From positions 124,001-188,000 of the forward strand of contig NZ_LVEG02000004.1 of assembly GCF_001614315.2 (NCBI RefSeq): a stretch of 64,000 nt of DNA, in the 5' to 3' direction. A program made the position numbers and the translations under genes. Shown here piece after piece: positions 1 through 8,413 of this stretch; the stretch's first letter is position 1; each line of letters begins with the position of its first letter. Source of the DNA: Halofilum ochraceum (lineage in GTDB: Bacteria > Pseudomonadota > Gammaproteobacteria > XJ16 > Halofilaceae). The notes beneath the pieces were generated by a model. The model was not told the DNA's origin. It saw only the letters and a program-made list of their open reading frames with translations, and made no database searches.

Positions 1-2416
1 CGAGCAGCACCAGCGGCAGCATGACCCGCGTGATCACCACCATCAGCATCGGATGGCGGTCCGCCGACTTGGTCATGTCGAGCTGCCACGCCCCGAGCCG
101 GCGATAGAGCTCGCCCCGGGTCATGGCATGCAGCAGGGCGAAGATCGTCAAACCGGCGATGCCGAGCACGATGATCTCGCCGAAGGTATCGAAACCGCGG
201 AAGTCCACGAGGATGACGTTGACGACGTTATCGCCGCCACCGAGATCGTGGGCGTTCTCCAGATAGAAGCTCGACAGGCTGGTGAAGTCGCGCGTCATCA
301 CCGCCCACGCCAGGCCCCCGGTACCCAGGCCCGTCAGGCCGGCCAGCAGCGCGTCGCGGCGCCGCCGGAGAGGGCTGCTCTCCACCGGCGTTTCCTTGGG
401 CAGGAAATAGAGTGCCAGCAGGATCAGGATGGTCGTCACCACCTCGACCGAGATCTGCGTCATCGCGAGATCGGGCGCGGAGAAGTAGACGAACATCGCG
501 GCCACGATCAGGCCGACGACGCCGACGCCGATGACCGCGAGCAGCCGGTCGCGCTGATAGCGGATGACCATCGCGCAGGCGGCGAGCAGGACCAGCCAGA
601 TGATCACGGCCACGGGCGACGCGGACAGGAGCGCGCGCTCACCACTGTCGTGCGTCGCGCCGAAGAAGCCGGTGAACCCGAGCACCAGGGCGGCGCTGAT
701 CAGCAGCGCGAGATAGCGCTGCAGGGAGCCATTGTGCAGACCGAGCACCAGGCGTTTGCTGCCGGCGACCGCGGCCGCGACCACGCGATCGAACAGTGCC
801 TTGGCCTCGGGGTGTGGGCCGGCGTACCACCAGGCGCGCACGCGGTCATAACGCCAGAGCGCGATCGCGCCGCCGGCGACGGCGATGACCGACATCAGCA
901 GCGCCGGCGTAAAACCGTGCCACAGGTAGAGGTGCACATCGGGCGCGCCGCCCTGTGTGACCGCGCCCGTGGTGGCGCGCACGAGATCGCCCGCGATGAC
1001 GTCCGGGAACAGACCGATCAGCACCACCAGGCCCACCAGGAACGCCGGGGGCAGCCACAGACCGGCCGGCGGATCGTGCGGCTTGCGCGGGTAGTCGTCG
1101 CGCTGAGGACCAAAGAAGACATGGACGACATAGCGGAAGGAGTAGGCCACCGACAGCAGGGCCCCGGCGGTGACCGCCAAAGGCAGCAGCCAGCCCTGGC
1201 CGAGCCATGCCGTGTGGCTGACCTCTTCCAGCATCATCTCCTTCGAGAGGAAGCCGTTGAGCGGGGGTATGCCGGCCATGGACGCGCCGGCGATCACGGC
1301 CAGGGTCGCCGTGATGGGCATCAGCAGGAGCAGACCGCCGAGCCGTTTGGTGTCGCGCGTACCGGTCTCGTGGTCGATGATGCCGGCGTTGAGGAACAGC
1401 GCTGCCTTGAAGGTGGCGTGATTGATGATGTGGAACACGGCGACCGCCGCCGCCATCGGCGTGGCGAAACCGAGCAGCATCGTCATCATGCCGAGATGGC
1501 TCACCGTCGAGAACGCCAGCAGGCCCTTCAGGTCATCCTTGAACAGCGCGATGTAGGCCCCGACGACCATCGTGATCAGACCGGTGGTGGCCACGAGGTA
1601 GAACCAGATGTCCGGACCCGACAGCACCGGCCACAGGCGGGCCAGCAGGAATACGCCCGCCTTCACCATGGTCGCCGAGTGCAGGTAGGCGGAGACCGGT
1701 GTCGGCGCCGCCATGGCGTGCGGCAGCCAGAAATGGAACGGGAACTGGGCGCTCTTGGTGAAGCAGCCGATCAGGATCAGCAGCAGCGCCGGTACGTACA
1801 GCGGTGAATTGTGGATCTCGTACGGATCGTGCTGGAGGATGTCGGTCAGATCGTAGGAGCCGACGATATTCCCCAGCAGCAGCATGCCGGCGATCAGCGC
1901 AAGACCCCCGCTGCCGGTGACGATCAGCGCCATGCGCGCACCCTGGCGCCCTTCGGGCAGGTGGCGCCAGTAGCCGATCAGCAGGAACGAGGTCAGGCTG
2001 GTCAGTTCCCAGAAGATCAGCAGCAGCAGGATGTTGTCCGACAGCACGATCCCGACCATCGCCCCCTGGAACAGGAGGAGATAGGTGTAGAAGTTGCCCA
2101 TCGGATCCTCTTTCGCCAGGTAGAACCGGGCGTAGATCATGATGAGCAGGCCGATACCCAGGATCAGGCCGGCGAACAGGAGGCCGAGGCCGTCCAGGAA
2201 GAAATTGACGTTGAGGCCCAGCGCCGGGATCCATTCCCAGCCGATCTGGATGACCTCGCCGCGCATGACGGCGGGGACGTGGGTGAGCAGGAGACCGAGC
2301 GCAAGGATCGTCACCCAGGCGGCGGACAGCGCACAGGCGGCGCGCCCGGACCGGATCATCAGCGCCGGCAGGACGGCGCCGAGGAACGGCAGCATGACGA
2401 TGAGCGCGAGACTCAC
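1..2416 (-). CDS. mrpA: Na+/H+ antiporter subunit MrpA (MrpA-MrpB fusion type), 3' end outside window
   Basis: Large membrane subunit of a Mrp (Mnh/Pha) cation/proton antiporter, related to NuoL of complex I. The GTG start at 2416 gives 805 codons before the window edge. Near residue 219 lies KSAQFPFHFWLP, followed by a run with HSATMVKAG; near residue 330 lies HIINHATFKAALF; both are NuoL/MrpA channel motifs. Near residue 733 the MbhE-like segment NVILVDFRGFDTFGEI appears. At about residue 787 the sequence enters HPMLMVVITRVMLPLVLL, which looks like the start of an MrpB-like domain. The protein therefore appears to be the fused MrpAB form of group 2 Mrp systems. It is divergent from the Mrp/Mbh operon starting at 2661. 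The remaining genes of its own operon, if any, lie beyond the left edge. Family identity is firm; the fusion is inferred from the last visible residues. Confidence 0.88.
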   Translation of the reverse strand, partial: MSLALIVMLPFLGAVLPALMIRSGRAACALSAAWVTILALGLLLTHVPAVMRGEVIQIGWEWIPALGLNVNFFLDGLGLLFAGLILGIGLLIMIYARFYLAKEDPMGNFYTYLLLFQGAMVGIVLSDNILLLLIFWELTSLTSFLLIGYWRHLPEGRQGARMALIVTGSGGLALIAGMLLLGNIVGSYDLTDILQHDPYEIHNSPLYVPALLLILIGCFTKSAQFPFHFWLPHAMAAPTPVSAYLHSATMVKAGVFLLARLWPVLSGPDIWFYLVATTGLITMVVGAYIALFKDDLKGLLAFSTVSHLGMMTMLLGFATPMAAAVAVFHIINHATFKAALFLNAGIIDHETGTRDTKRLGGLLLLMPITATLAVIAGASMAGIPPLNGFLSKEMMLEEVSHTAWLGQGWLLPLAVTAGALLSVAYSFRYVVHVFFGPQRDDYPRKPHDPPAGLWLPPAFLVGLVVLIGLFPDVIAGDLVRATTGAVTQGGAPDVHLYLWHGFTPALLMSVIAVAGGAIALWRYDRVRAWWYAGPHPEAKALFDRVVAAAVAGSKRLVLGLHNGSLQRYLALLISAALVLGFTGFFGATHDSGERALLSASPVAVIIWLVLLAACAMVIRYQRDRLLAVIGVGVVGLIVAAMFVYFSAPDLAMTQISVEVVTTILILLALYFLPKETPVESSPLRRRRDALLAGLTGLGTGGLAWAVMTRDFTSLSSFYLENAHDLGGGDNVVNVILVDFRGFDTFGEIIVLGIAGLTIFALLHAMTRGELYRRLGAWQLDMTKSADRHPMLMVVITRVMLPLVLL

Positions 2417-2553
2417 GGCCGCGCGATCCCTTTGCCATCGGCCGCGCCGGGGACCAAGCACCGCGCGCTCATCGTGCCGATCCCGCCGGGCCGGAGGGGT
2501 ATAGCGAGCCGTCGGAGGCTGCCGTCAGTGAACGGGGAGGACGAACGAAACAG

Positions 2554-2574
2554 GATAACGAGTCCTCATTATTC
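2554..2574. promoter_or_regulatory. imperfect palindrome in the divergent mrp promoter region
   Basis: In the 244-bp gap between mrpA (minus) and mrpE (plus) an AT-rich patch holds GATAACGA and TCATTATTC as inverted arms around a 4-bp centre. It is loosely similar to a Fur-type operator and is placed where it could control both directions. Binding by any named regulator is not established. Confidence 0.25.
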
Positions 2575-2660
2575 TTAGTTGCGACTGGAGTATCCCGTCT
2601 GCCCGGTAGTCGGTCAAGCGACCTGTCAGTCCTTGACCACTGTTGGTAGACTCCGCCGCC

Positions 2661-3155
2661 ATGCGATACGCCGCCTCTCTCGCCACAGTCCTCGCCCTGC
2701 TCTGGCTGGGCATCTCCGGGGTCTATAAGCCACTGATCCTTGGGCTCGGTGCGGGGTCCGTCGCCTTGGTGGTCTGGATCTCGCGCCGCATGGATGTGGT
2801 CGGCGTGGAGCACAACCCCGTGCTCTATTCGTGGCGACTCCCGGTGTACTGGCTATGGTTGCTCTGGCAGATCATTCTCGCCAATTTCCAGGTCGCGGCC
2901 TGCGCGCTGCAGCCGTCGCGCGTCAATCCCCGGGTCGTGCGTGTTCCGGTCCCGCAGAAGACCGCGCTCGGCAAAGTCACGTACGGCAATTCGATCACCC
3001 TGACACCGGGCACGGTCACTTTGTTGCTGGAACGCGATGAAGTGACGGTCCACGCACTGACTCCGGCCAGCGCGGAGGATCTCGAAAGCGGCGCGATGGC
3101 CGAGCGGATTCTCTGGCTCGAGGGTGCGCGCTCAGCCGGTGGAGGCCGCCCGTGA
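2661..3155 (+). CDS. mrpE: Na+/H+ antiporter subunit E (MnhE/MrpE/MbhA family)
   Basis: Small accessory subunit of the Mrp antiporter. The protein has 164 residues if translated from the ATG at 2661, which places the hydrophobic stretch ATVLALLWLGISGVY at the N terminus. An ATG-less upstream start at 2643 would only add six residues. Two or three membrane segments lie in the first half. A soluble C-terminal part carries the family signature region GNSITLTPGTVTLLLERDE. It is the first gene of the plus-strand operon and overlaps mrpF by 4 nt. The order E-F-G-(D/E-like)-B-C-D is the one found in archaeal and bacterial Mbh/Mrp modules rather than the usual Mrp A-G order. Confidence 0.9.
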   Translation: MRYAASLATVLALLWLGISGVYKPLILGLGAGSVALVVWISRRMDVVGVEHNPVLYSWRLPVYWLWLLWQIILANFQVAACALQPSRVNPRVVRVPVPQKTALGKVTYGNSITLTPGTVTLLLERDEVTVHALTPASAEDLESGAMAERILWLEGARSAGGGRP

Positions 3156-3445
3156 ACACGGTGCTGGTGATCACCACGCTGGCCGTGCTGCTCACGATGG
3201 CGCTGGCCCTGGTGCGCGCCCTGCTGGGGCCGACCGTGTATGACCGGATCGTGGCCGTGAACGTATTCGGCACGAAAACCGTCCTGGTTGTGGCGTTGAT
3301 TACGTACATCACGGGCCATTCGGACCTGATCGACGTCGCCCTGGTCTACGCACTGATCAACTTCATCGCCATCGTTACGGTGCTCAAGCTCGTGAAGATG
3401 GGCAATCTGGCCGAGGCCGGAGAGAAGGACATCACCGATGGCTGA
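3152..3445 (+). CDS. mrpF: Na+/H+ antiporter subunit F (MnhF/MrpF/MbhB family)
   Basis: A 97-residue, three-helix membrane subunit of the antiporter complex. It starts with GTG inside the end of mrpE and ends inside the start of mrpG, so translation is probably coupled on both sides. The conserved segment RALLGPTVYDRIVAVN follows the first helix and the second helix contains TKTVLVVALI. Both length and motif order are normal for the family. The role is structural, next to the MrpE and MrpG subunits. Confidence 0.92.
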   Translation: MNTVLVITTLAVLLTMALALVRALLGPTVYDRIVAVNVFGTKTVLVVALITYITGHSDLIDVALVYALINFIAIVTVLKLVKMGNLAEAGEKDITDG

Positions 3446-3776
3446 GCTGGTGAATGTCCTGTCGTGGTTCCTGCTGCTGGCCGGCGGTGCCTTCGCCGTC
3501 GCGGGTGGTGTCGGGCTGGTCCGTTTCCCGGATTTCTACACCCGGCTCCACGCGGGCGGGATCACCGATACGCTCACCGCGCTGCTGATCGTCGGCGGGT
3601 TGATCCTCCAGTCGGGGTTCAGTCTGTTGACGATCAAGCTGCTGCTGATCCTGCTGTTTCTGCTGTTTACGACACCGACCGCGACCCACGCGCTGGCCCG
3701 AGCCGCGATCGCGGACGGCCTGCATCCCGAGGGCGATGCGGAGAAGCGCGACGGAGCAGAGTCATCCAATACCTGA
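3438..3776 (+). CDS. mrpG: Na+/H+ antiporter subunit G (MnhG/MrpG/MbhC family)
   Basis: Monovalent cation/H+ antiporter subunit G, 112 residues with three predicted helices. The family motif VGLVRFPDFYTRLHAGGITD lies at about residues 25-44, followed by TATHALARAA near the C terminus. The ATG at 3438 overlaps the end of mrpF by 8 nt. The last codons overlap the apparent start of the next gene, whose ribosome-binding site lies inside mrpG. Normal length, no anomalies. Confidence 0.92.
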   Translation: MAELVNVLSWFLLLAGGAFAVAGGVGLVRFPDFYTRLHAGGITDTLTALLIVGGLILQSGFSLLTIKLLLILLFLLFTTPTATHALARAAIADGLHPEGDAEKRDGAESSNT

Positions 3777-4327
3777 TCGACATCGTGCTGCTGGTCTTCC
3801 TCGTGGTGGTGGCGGTCGCCGTCATCCGCGTCCGTGACCTGTTCGCGGCGGCCATGCTCTTCGCGATCTATTCGTTGCTGACCGCCGCGCTGTTCACCGT
3901 GCTGGACGCCGGCGACGTGGCATTGACGGAGGCGGCGGTCGGCGCCGGCATCAGCACCATCCTGGTGCTGGCCGTGCTGACCCTGGCGCAGCGCCAGGAG
4001 CATCCCGCGCCGGGCCACAACCTGCTTGCCCTGGCGGTGGTCCTCGTGACCGGTGCGGGGCTGTTGTACGCGACCCTGGATCTGCCGGAGTTCGGTAACC
4101 CGAACAACCCGGTGCACGGCCATGTGGGGAGCTACTACACCGAGCACACCTATGAAGATATGGGCATACCGAACATGGTGGCCGCGGTGCTCGCCAGTTA
4201 TCGTTCGATCGATACCCTGGGTGAGGCGTTCGTGATCTTCACCGCCGCCCTCGGCGTGTTCGCCCTGCTGTCGGTGCGCCCGCCTGGCCGGCGCGCGCGT
4301 GAGCGCGATGGGGAGGACGATCCGTGA
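3764..4327 (+). CDS. MbhD/MbhE-like (DUF4040) antiporter subunit with apparent ATC start
   Basis: Membrane protein matching the region that in standard MrpA lies behind the NuoL-like channel. RDLFAAAMLFAIYSLL and LTEAAVGAGISTILVLAVL form the MbhD-like half (about residues 20-80). SIDTLGEAFVIFTAALGVFALL forms the MbhE-like half (about residues 150-172). Having these as a separate gene is typical of Mbh-type modules. Homologues as I remember them begin just before a YLID-like segment, which fits the residues read here from ATC at 3764. No in-frame ATG, GTG or TTG lies nearby upstream. A GGAG at 3753-3756 is spaced 7 nt from that ATC. The first conventional start is GTG at 3785, which would cut into the first helix. 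The gene ends in a GTGA overlap with mrpB. Confidence 0.85.
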   Translation: MQYLIDIVLLVFLVVVAVAVIRVRDLFAAAMLFAIYSLLTAALFTVLDAGDVALTEAAVGAGISTILVLAVLTLAQRQEHPAPGHNLLALAVVLVTGAGLLYATLDLPEFGNPNNPVHGHVGSYYTEHTYEDMGIPNMVAAVLASYRSIDTLGEAFVIFTAALGVFALLSVRPPGRRARERDGEDDP

Positions 4328-4782
4328 GAGAGAACGGCATCCTTCGCGTCGTCGCGCGTTTCGTTATTCCGCTGATCCTGCTGTTCGCCCTGTACGTCCA
4401 GTTCCATGGCGAGTATTCGCCGGGCGGCGGCTTCCAGGCCGGTGTCCTGTTTGCCGCGGGCTGGATTCTCTTCGTCCTGATCTATGGCCTGGACGCGGCG
4501 CTGCGCGTGATCCCCGAGCGGCTCATGTACGTCCTGTCGGCGCTCGGCGTGCTGCTGTACTGCCTGGTCGGGCTCGCCGGTGTCGCCCTCGGCGGGCATT
4601 TCCTGGATTTCTATCCATTGTTGTCCGATCCCCATGCCGCTCAGCAGGCGGGCATCATCCTGGTGGAGCTCGGTGTGGGCATCACGGTGGCCTCGGTGAT
4701 CATGCTCGTGTTCACGCTCTTCGCCCGTCGCCGCAGCTGGTGGGACCAGGTGGATGCCGCGGAAGAAGAGGAGGGCAGGTGA
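4324..4782 (+). CDS. mrpB: Na+/H+ antiporter subunit B (MnhB/MrpB/MbhF family)
   Basis: A 152-residue MnhB-domain membrane subunit with about four helices. The family hallmark HGEYSPGGGFQAGVLFAAGW sits at about residues 28-47, between the first two helices. Translation starts with GTG in a GTGA overlap and ends in a TGATG overlap with mrpC. The truncated gene at the left edge also appears to enter an MrpB-like domain, so this segment seems to encode two MrpB modules in opposite orientations. Confidence 0.92.
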   Translation: MRENGILRVVARFVIPLILLFALYVQFHGEYSPGGGFQAGVLFAAGWILFVLIYGLDAALRVIPERLMYVLSALGVLLYCLVGLAGVALGGHFLDFYPLLSDPHAAQQAGIILVELGVGITVASVIMLVFTLFARRRSWWDQVDAAEEEEGR

Positions 4783-5162
4783 TGGAGTGGCTGGGCTACT
4801 TCAACTACTGGGTCGTGGTCGCGCTGATGATGATCGGCTTCTACGGCGTGATCGCGCGCGGGAACATGGTCAAGAAGCTCATGGGCCTGGGCATCTTCCA
4901 GACCTCCGTCTTCATCCTTTTCATATCCGCCGGCAAGATCATCGGCGGGTCGACACCGATCCTGCGTGAAGGCGTGACGGTGTACTCGAACCCGTTACCC
5001 CATGTCCTGATCCTCACGGCGATCGTCGTCGGCGTGGCCACCGTGGCCATGGGCCTCGCCCTGGCGATCCGCATCCGCGAGGCCTACGGCACCATCGAAG
5101 ACGATCACATCGCCATGCAGGAGGCCGCCGAGGACGGGCGCCAAAGCGAGTCGGCCCGATGA
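4782..5162 (+). CDS. mrpC: Na+/H+ antiporter subunit C (NuoK-like, MnhC/MrpC/MbhG family)
   Basis: NuoK homologue of the antiporter, 126 residues and three helices. The segments VIARGNMVKKLMGLGIFQTS and LPHVLILTAIVVGVATVA are the expected NuoK/MrpC helices, including the acidic and histidine positions of the family. The ATG at 4782 was chosen because it overlaps the mrpB stop and puts the first helix at the N terminus; longer readings only add residues from mrpB in another frame. The acidic C-terminal tail ends in an ATGA overlap with mrpD. Confidence 0.92.
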   Translation: MEWLGYFNYWVVVALMMIGFYGVIARGNMVKKLMGLGIFQTSVFILFISAGKIIGGSTPILREGVTVYSNPLPHVLILTAIVVGVATVAMGLALAIRIREAYGTIEDDHIAMQEAAEDGRQSESAR

Positions 5163-6646
5163 CGATCGTCGAACTGAGTCCGTTCAGCATGCTCGTGCCG
5201 CTGATCGCATCGCCGCTGTGCGCGCTGCTGCCGGGGCGGCTGTGGCCCTGGCTGCTGACCTTCGCCGCCGCGGTCGCGAGCGCGGTGATCGCTGCGATCA
5301 CCTTGCCGGCGGCCATGGATGGGACCCTGTCCTATGCCTTCGGCGACTGGCGACCGCCCATCGGGATCGAGTACCGGATCGATGCCGCCAATGCCTTCGT
5401 GGCGCTGCTGGTGTCCGCGGTCGCGGCGGTGATCCTGCCCTGGGCCAAGACCAGCGTCGATCGGGAGGTCCCGGAGCGGCAGGGGCCTTTCTATGCGCTG
5501 TTCCTGCTGGCGCTGGCCGGATTGATGGGGATCACGCTGACCGGCGACGCGTTCAACGTATTCGTCTTCCTCGAGATCTCCTCGCTGGCCACGTATGCCC
5601 TGATCGCCCACGGCCAGGACCGGCGGGCCCTGCTGGCGGCGTTCCGCTACCTGATCATGGGGACCGTGGGCGCGACCTTCCTGCTGATCGGTATCGGTTT
5701 CCTCTACATGATGACCGGCACCCTCAACATGGCCGATCTCGCCCAGCGCCTGCCGGAGCTGCGTGACACGGCCACGGTCCGGGTGGCGCTGGCGTTCATC
5801 GTGGTGGGCATGGGGCTGAAACTGGCCCTGCTGCCGCTGCACCTGTGGCTGCCGAACGCCTACACGTATGCCCCGAGCTTCATCTCCGTTTTCCTCGCCG
5901 CGACCGCCACCAAGGTCGCCCTCTATGTACTGCTGCGGTTCACCTTCACCGTGTTCGCGCCGGACTACAGTTTCGTCGCGCTGCCGCTCGCGGTCGTACT
6001 GATGGCGCTCGCGGTCGCCGGCATGGTGGTCGGCTCCTGGGTGGCCATCTACCAGTCGAATATCAAGCGCATGCTCGCGTACTCATCGGTGGCGCAGGTC
6101 GGTTACATGGTGCTCGGCGTCAGTCTGGTGTCGGTGACCGGGCTGACCGCGGCGCTGCTCCATGTGTTCAATCACGCCCTCATGAAGGCCGCGTTGTTCA
6201 TGGCGCTCGGCACGATCGCCTACCAGGTGGGCAGCGTGCGGATCGAGGCCTTCCGCGGGCTGGGCAAAAGCATGCCCTGGACCCTTACGGCTTTTGCTCT
6301 GGCGGGCGTGAGCCTCATCGGTCTACCGCCCACCGCCGGGTTCATCAGCAAGTGGTATCTCATCAGCGCCGCCGTCGAGGCCGGCCATGCGTGGCTGGTG
6401 GCGCTGATCGTGATTACTTCGATGATGGCGCTGATCTACATCTGGCGCGTCGTCGAGGCCGCCTGGTTCCAGCGCCCCGCCGAGGATGCCCCCGCCGTCT
6501 CCGAGGCCCCATTGCGCCTGCTGCTCCCGGTCTGGGTGCTGGTGGCCGCGAATTTTTATTTCGGCATTGATACCCGCCTCAACGTGGGCGCGGCGACGGC
6601 CGCCGCCGAGGCCCTGATGAGCGGCATCCCCGGGGGCACGCCGTGA
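5159..6646 (+). CDS. mrpD: Na+/H+ antiporter subunit D (MnhD/MrpD, NuoN-like)
   Basis: A 495-residue, roughly 14-helix channel subunit of the NuoL/M/N family. Diagnostic stretches are FVFLEISSLATYALIAHG (helix with the conserved glutamate), LKLALLPLHLWLPNAYTYAP, IKRMLAYSSVAQVGYM and LHVFNHALMKAALFM. These carry the charged residues of the proton path. It has normal length for MrpD, is coupled to mrpC by ATGA, and overlaps the next D-type gene by 4 nt. It probably forms one of several transport channels in the encoded complex. Confidence 0.93.
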   Translation: MTIVELSPFSMLVPLIASPLCALLPGRLWPWLLTFAAAVASAVIAAITLPAAMDGTLSYAFGDWRPPIGIEYRIDAANAFVALLVSAVAAVILPWAKTSVDREVPERQGPFYALFLLALAGLMGITLTGDAFNVFVFLEISSLATYALIAHGQDRRALLAAFRYLIMGTVGATFLLIGIGFLYMMTGTLNMADLAQRLPELRDTATVRVALAFIVVGMGLKLALLPLHLWLPNAYTYAPSFISVFLAATATKVALYVLLRFTFTVFAPDYSFVALPLAVVLMALAVAGMVVGSWVAIYQSNIKRMLAYSSVAQVGYMVLGVSLVSVTGLTAALLHVFNHALMKAALFMALGTIAYQVGSVRIEAFRGLGKSMPWTLTAFALAGVSLIGLPPTAGFISKWYLISAAVEAGHAWLVALIVITSMMALIYIWRVVEAAWFQRPAEDAPAVSEAPLRLLLPVWVLVAANFYFGIDTRLNVGAATAAAEALMSGIPGGTP

Positions 6647-8106
6647 CGCTCGTGCCGCAATTCAGTCCCTTTACGGTCGTGCTGATCCCCTTCATCGGGG
6701 CGCTCGCCATTGCCCTGGCGGCGCGCGCGCCGCGCCTGCGCGATGCCTTCTGCTGGCTGGTCCCCATCCCGTTTTTCATCGGCGTGCTTGGTCTGATCGA
6801 TCCGGTTCTCGGCGGCGGCGTTCCCCCGCAGACACTCGTCGAGATACTGCCCGGTCTGGGCATTACGCTCTCGGTGCAGCCGCTCGGCCTCACCTTCGCG
6901 CTCCTCGCCTCCAGCCTCTGGATCCTGGCGACGCCGTACGCGATCGGCTACATGCGCGGCGAGGGGTACGGCAACCTCGCGCGCTTCTTCGCCTGTTATG
7001 CCATCGCCCTCGGGGCCGCCGCCGGCATCGCCTTCGCCGACAACCTGCTGACGCTGTATCTGTTCTACGAGCTCCTGTCGGTATCCACGTATCCGCTGGT
7101 GGCCCATACCGGCACCGACAAGGCCCGTGAGGGCGGGCGCACCTACATCGCGCTGCTGCTCGTCACCAGCGTCTGCTTCATGCTGCCGGCGATGATCTGG
7201 ACCTGGCATGCGGCCGGCACGCTGGACCTGCGCCCCGGCGGCATCCTGGGCGGGGCGGTGGACCCCGGCACGGGGGCCGTGCTGCTCCTGCTGTTCATGT
7301 TCGGCATCGGCAAGGCGGCCCTCATGCCGTTCCACCGCTGGCTGCCGGCGGCGATGGTGGCGCCCACGCCGGTCTCGGCGCTGCTGCATGCCGTGGCGGT
7401 CGTCAAGGCCGGCGTGTTCGTGGCCCTGACCGTGGCGCTGTACGTGTTCGGGCTGGATTACCTCGCGGAGCTGGCGACGCGTGATTTCGTGCTCTATGTG
7501 GCGACCTTCACCATGCTCGCCGCGTCCTTGGTCGCGCTGCACCGCGACAATCTCAAGTCGCGGCTCGCCTATTCCACGGTCAGCCAGCTGTCGTACATCG
7601 TCGTCGGCGCCATGCTGGCGAGCGACTGGTCGGCGATCGGTGGCGGCATGCACATGCTCATGCACGGCTACGGCAAGATCACGCTGTTCTTCTGCGCCGG
7701 CGCCATTTTCCTGGCGACCCACAAATCCAATGTGAGCGAGCTGGACGGTGTCGGCCGGCGGATGCCGTTCACCATGCTGGCGTTCTTCATCGGCGCGCTG
7801 TGCGTGATCGGCCTGCCGCCGACCGGCGGGATCTGGAGCAAGATGCACCTGATCATGGGCGCGCTCGATACCGGCGAGACCCTGGTGGTGGCCGCCTTCG
7901 TGCTCAGCACGCTGCTGAATATCGGTTATCTCCTGCCGCCGGTCATGCGGGCCTTCCTGCGCCCGCTGCCCGAGGGCGAGCCCGACGGCGTGCGCGAGGC
8001 GCCGATGCTGTGTGTCGTGCCGCTGTGTCTGACCGCCATCGGGACGCTGGTCCTGTTCTTCCTCGCCGGGCACGCCTACGGGCTACTGTCCCTGGGCATC
8101 AATTGA
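6643..8106 (+). CDS. second D-type (NuoL/M/N family) antiporter subunit
   Basis: A 487-residue proton-translocating membrane subunit of the same family as the preceding MrpD but clearly divergent from it. It shows FYELLSVSTYPLVAHTG, KAALMPFHRWLPAAMVAPTP, VSALLHAVAVVKAGVF, LKSRLAYSTVSQLSYIVVGA and MHMLMHGYGKITLFF. The histidines in the last motif resemble MrpA/NuoL more than MrpD. It may supply the channel that MrpA supplies in ordinary Mrp complexes, since this operon has a separate MbhD/E-like gene but no MrpA. GTG start in a GTGA overlap; 25 nt separate it from the following small gene. Confidence 0.88.
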   Translation: MTLVPQFSPFTVVLIPFIGALAIALAARAPRLRDAFCWLVPIPFFIGVLGLIDPVLGGGVPPQTLVEILPGLGITLSVQPLGLTFALLASSLWILATPYAIGYMRGEGYGNLARFFACYAIALGAAAGIAFADNLLTLYLFYELLSVSTYPLVAHTGTDKAREGGRTYIALLLVTSVCFMLPAMIWTWHAAGTLDLRPGGILGGAVDPGTGAVLLLLFMFGIGKAALMPFHRWLPAAMVAPTPVSALLHAVAVVKAGVFVALTVALYVFGLDYLAELATRDFVLYVATFTMLAASLVALHRDNLKSRLAYSTVSQLSYIVVGAMLASDWSAIGGGMHMLMHGYGKITLFFCAGAIFLATHKSNVSELDGVGRRMPFTMLAFFIGALCVIGLPPTGGIWSKMHLIMGALDTGETLVVAAFVLSTLLNIGYLLPPVMRAFLRPLPEGEPDGVREAPMLCVVPLCLTAIGTLVLFFLAGHAYGLLSLGIN

Positions 8107-8131
8107 TCGGCGAACCGGAATCGGAGTGATC

Positions 8132-8413
8132 GTGAGCGCAAGCACTCGCACAGGCAGGATTCTCGAGGCCCTGGTCGCCCGGCGGCGACCGCTGCGCAAC
8201 GCGGTGCTGGTGATCATGGCACTGCTGGTCATCGTCGACGTGTTCAAGGAACCGGCCTACGAACGCTTTGCGTGGGACGGCATCGGCGGTTTCGCCGCCT
8301 TCTACGGCTTCATCTCCTGCGTGCTGATCATCGTCGTGTCCAAGGCCCTCGGCTACGCCTTCCTGTATCGCAAGGAGGACTACTACGGCGAGTCGGAGGA
8401 CCACGATGATTGA
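8132..8413 (+). CDS. small two-helix membrane protein of the antiporter operon, function unknown
   Basis: A 93-residue protein set between two large antiporter subunits and overlapping the next one by 8 nt, so it is almost certainly made with the complex. The start is GTG at 8132, five nt after GGAG at 8123-8126; GTG at 8126 is possible but overlaps that site. One helix (about 20-38, AVLVIMALLVIVDVF) and another (about 55-75, FYGFISCVLIIVVSKALGYAF) flank a short loop. The tail is strongly acidic (KEDYYGESEDHDD). I recognise no named family. An accessory or assembly subunit is inferred from position only. Confidence 0.8.
   Translation: MSASTRTGRILEALVARRRPLRNAVLVIMALLVIVDVFKEPAYERFAWDGIGGFAAFYGFISCVLIIVVSKALGYAFLYRKEDYYGESEDHDD

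Noticed and set aside
53-1807. Long open frame on the plus strand opposite mrpA (584 codons)
   Set aside because: Composition is H/Q/R/D-rich with no family motif, typical of an antisense shadow in high-GC DNA; the minus-strand frame encodes clear MrpA motifs.
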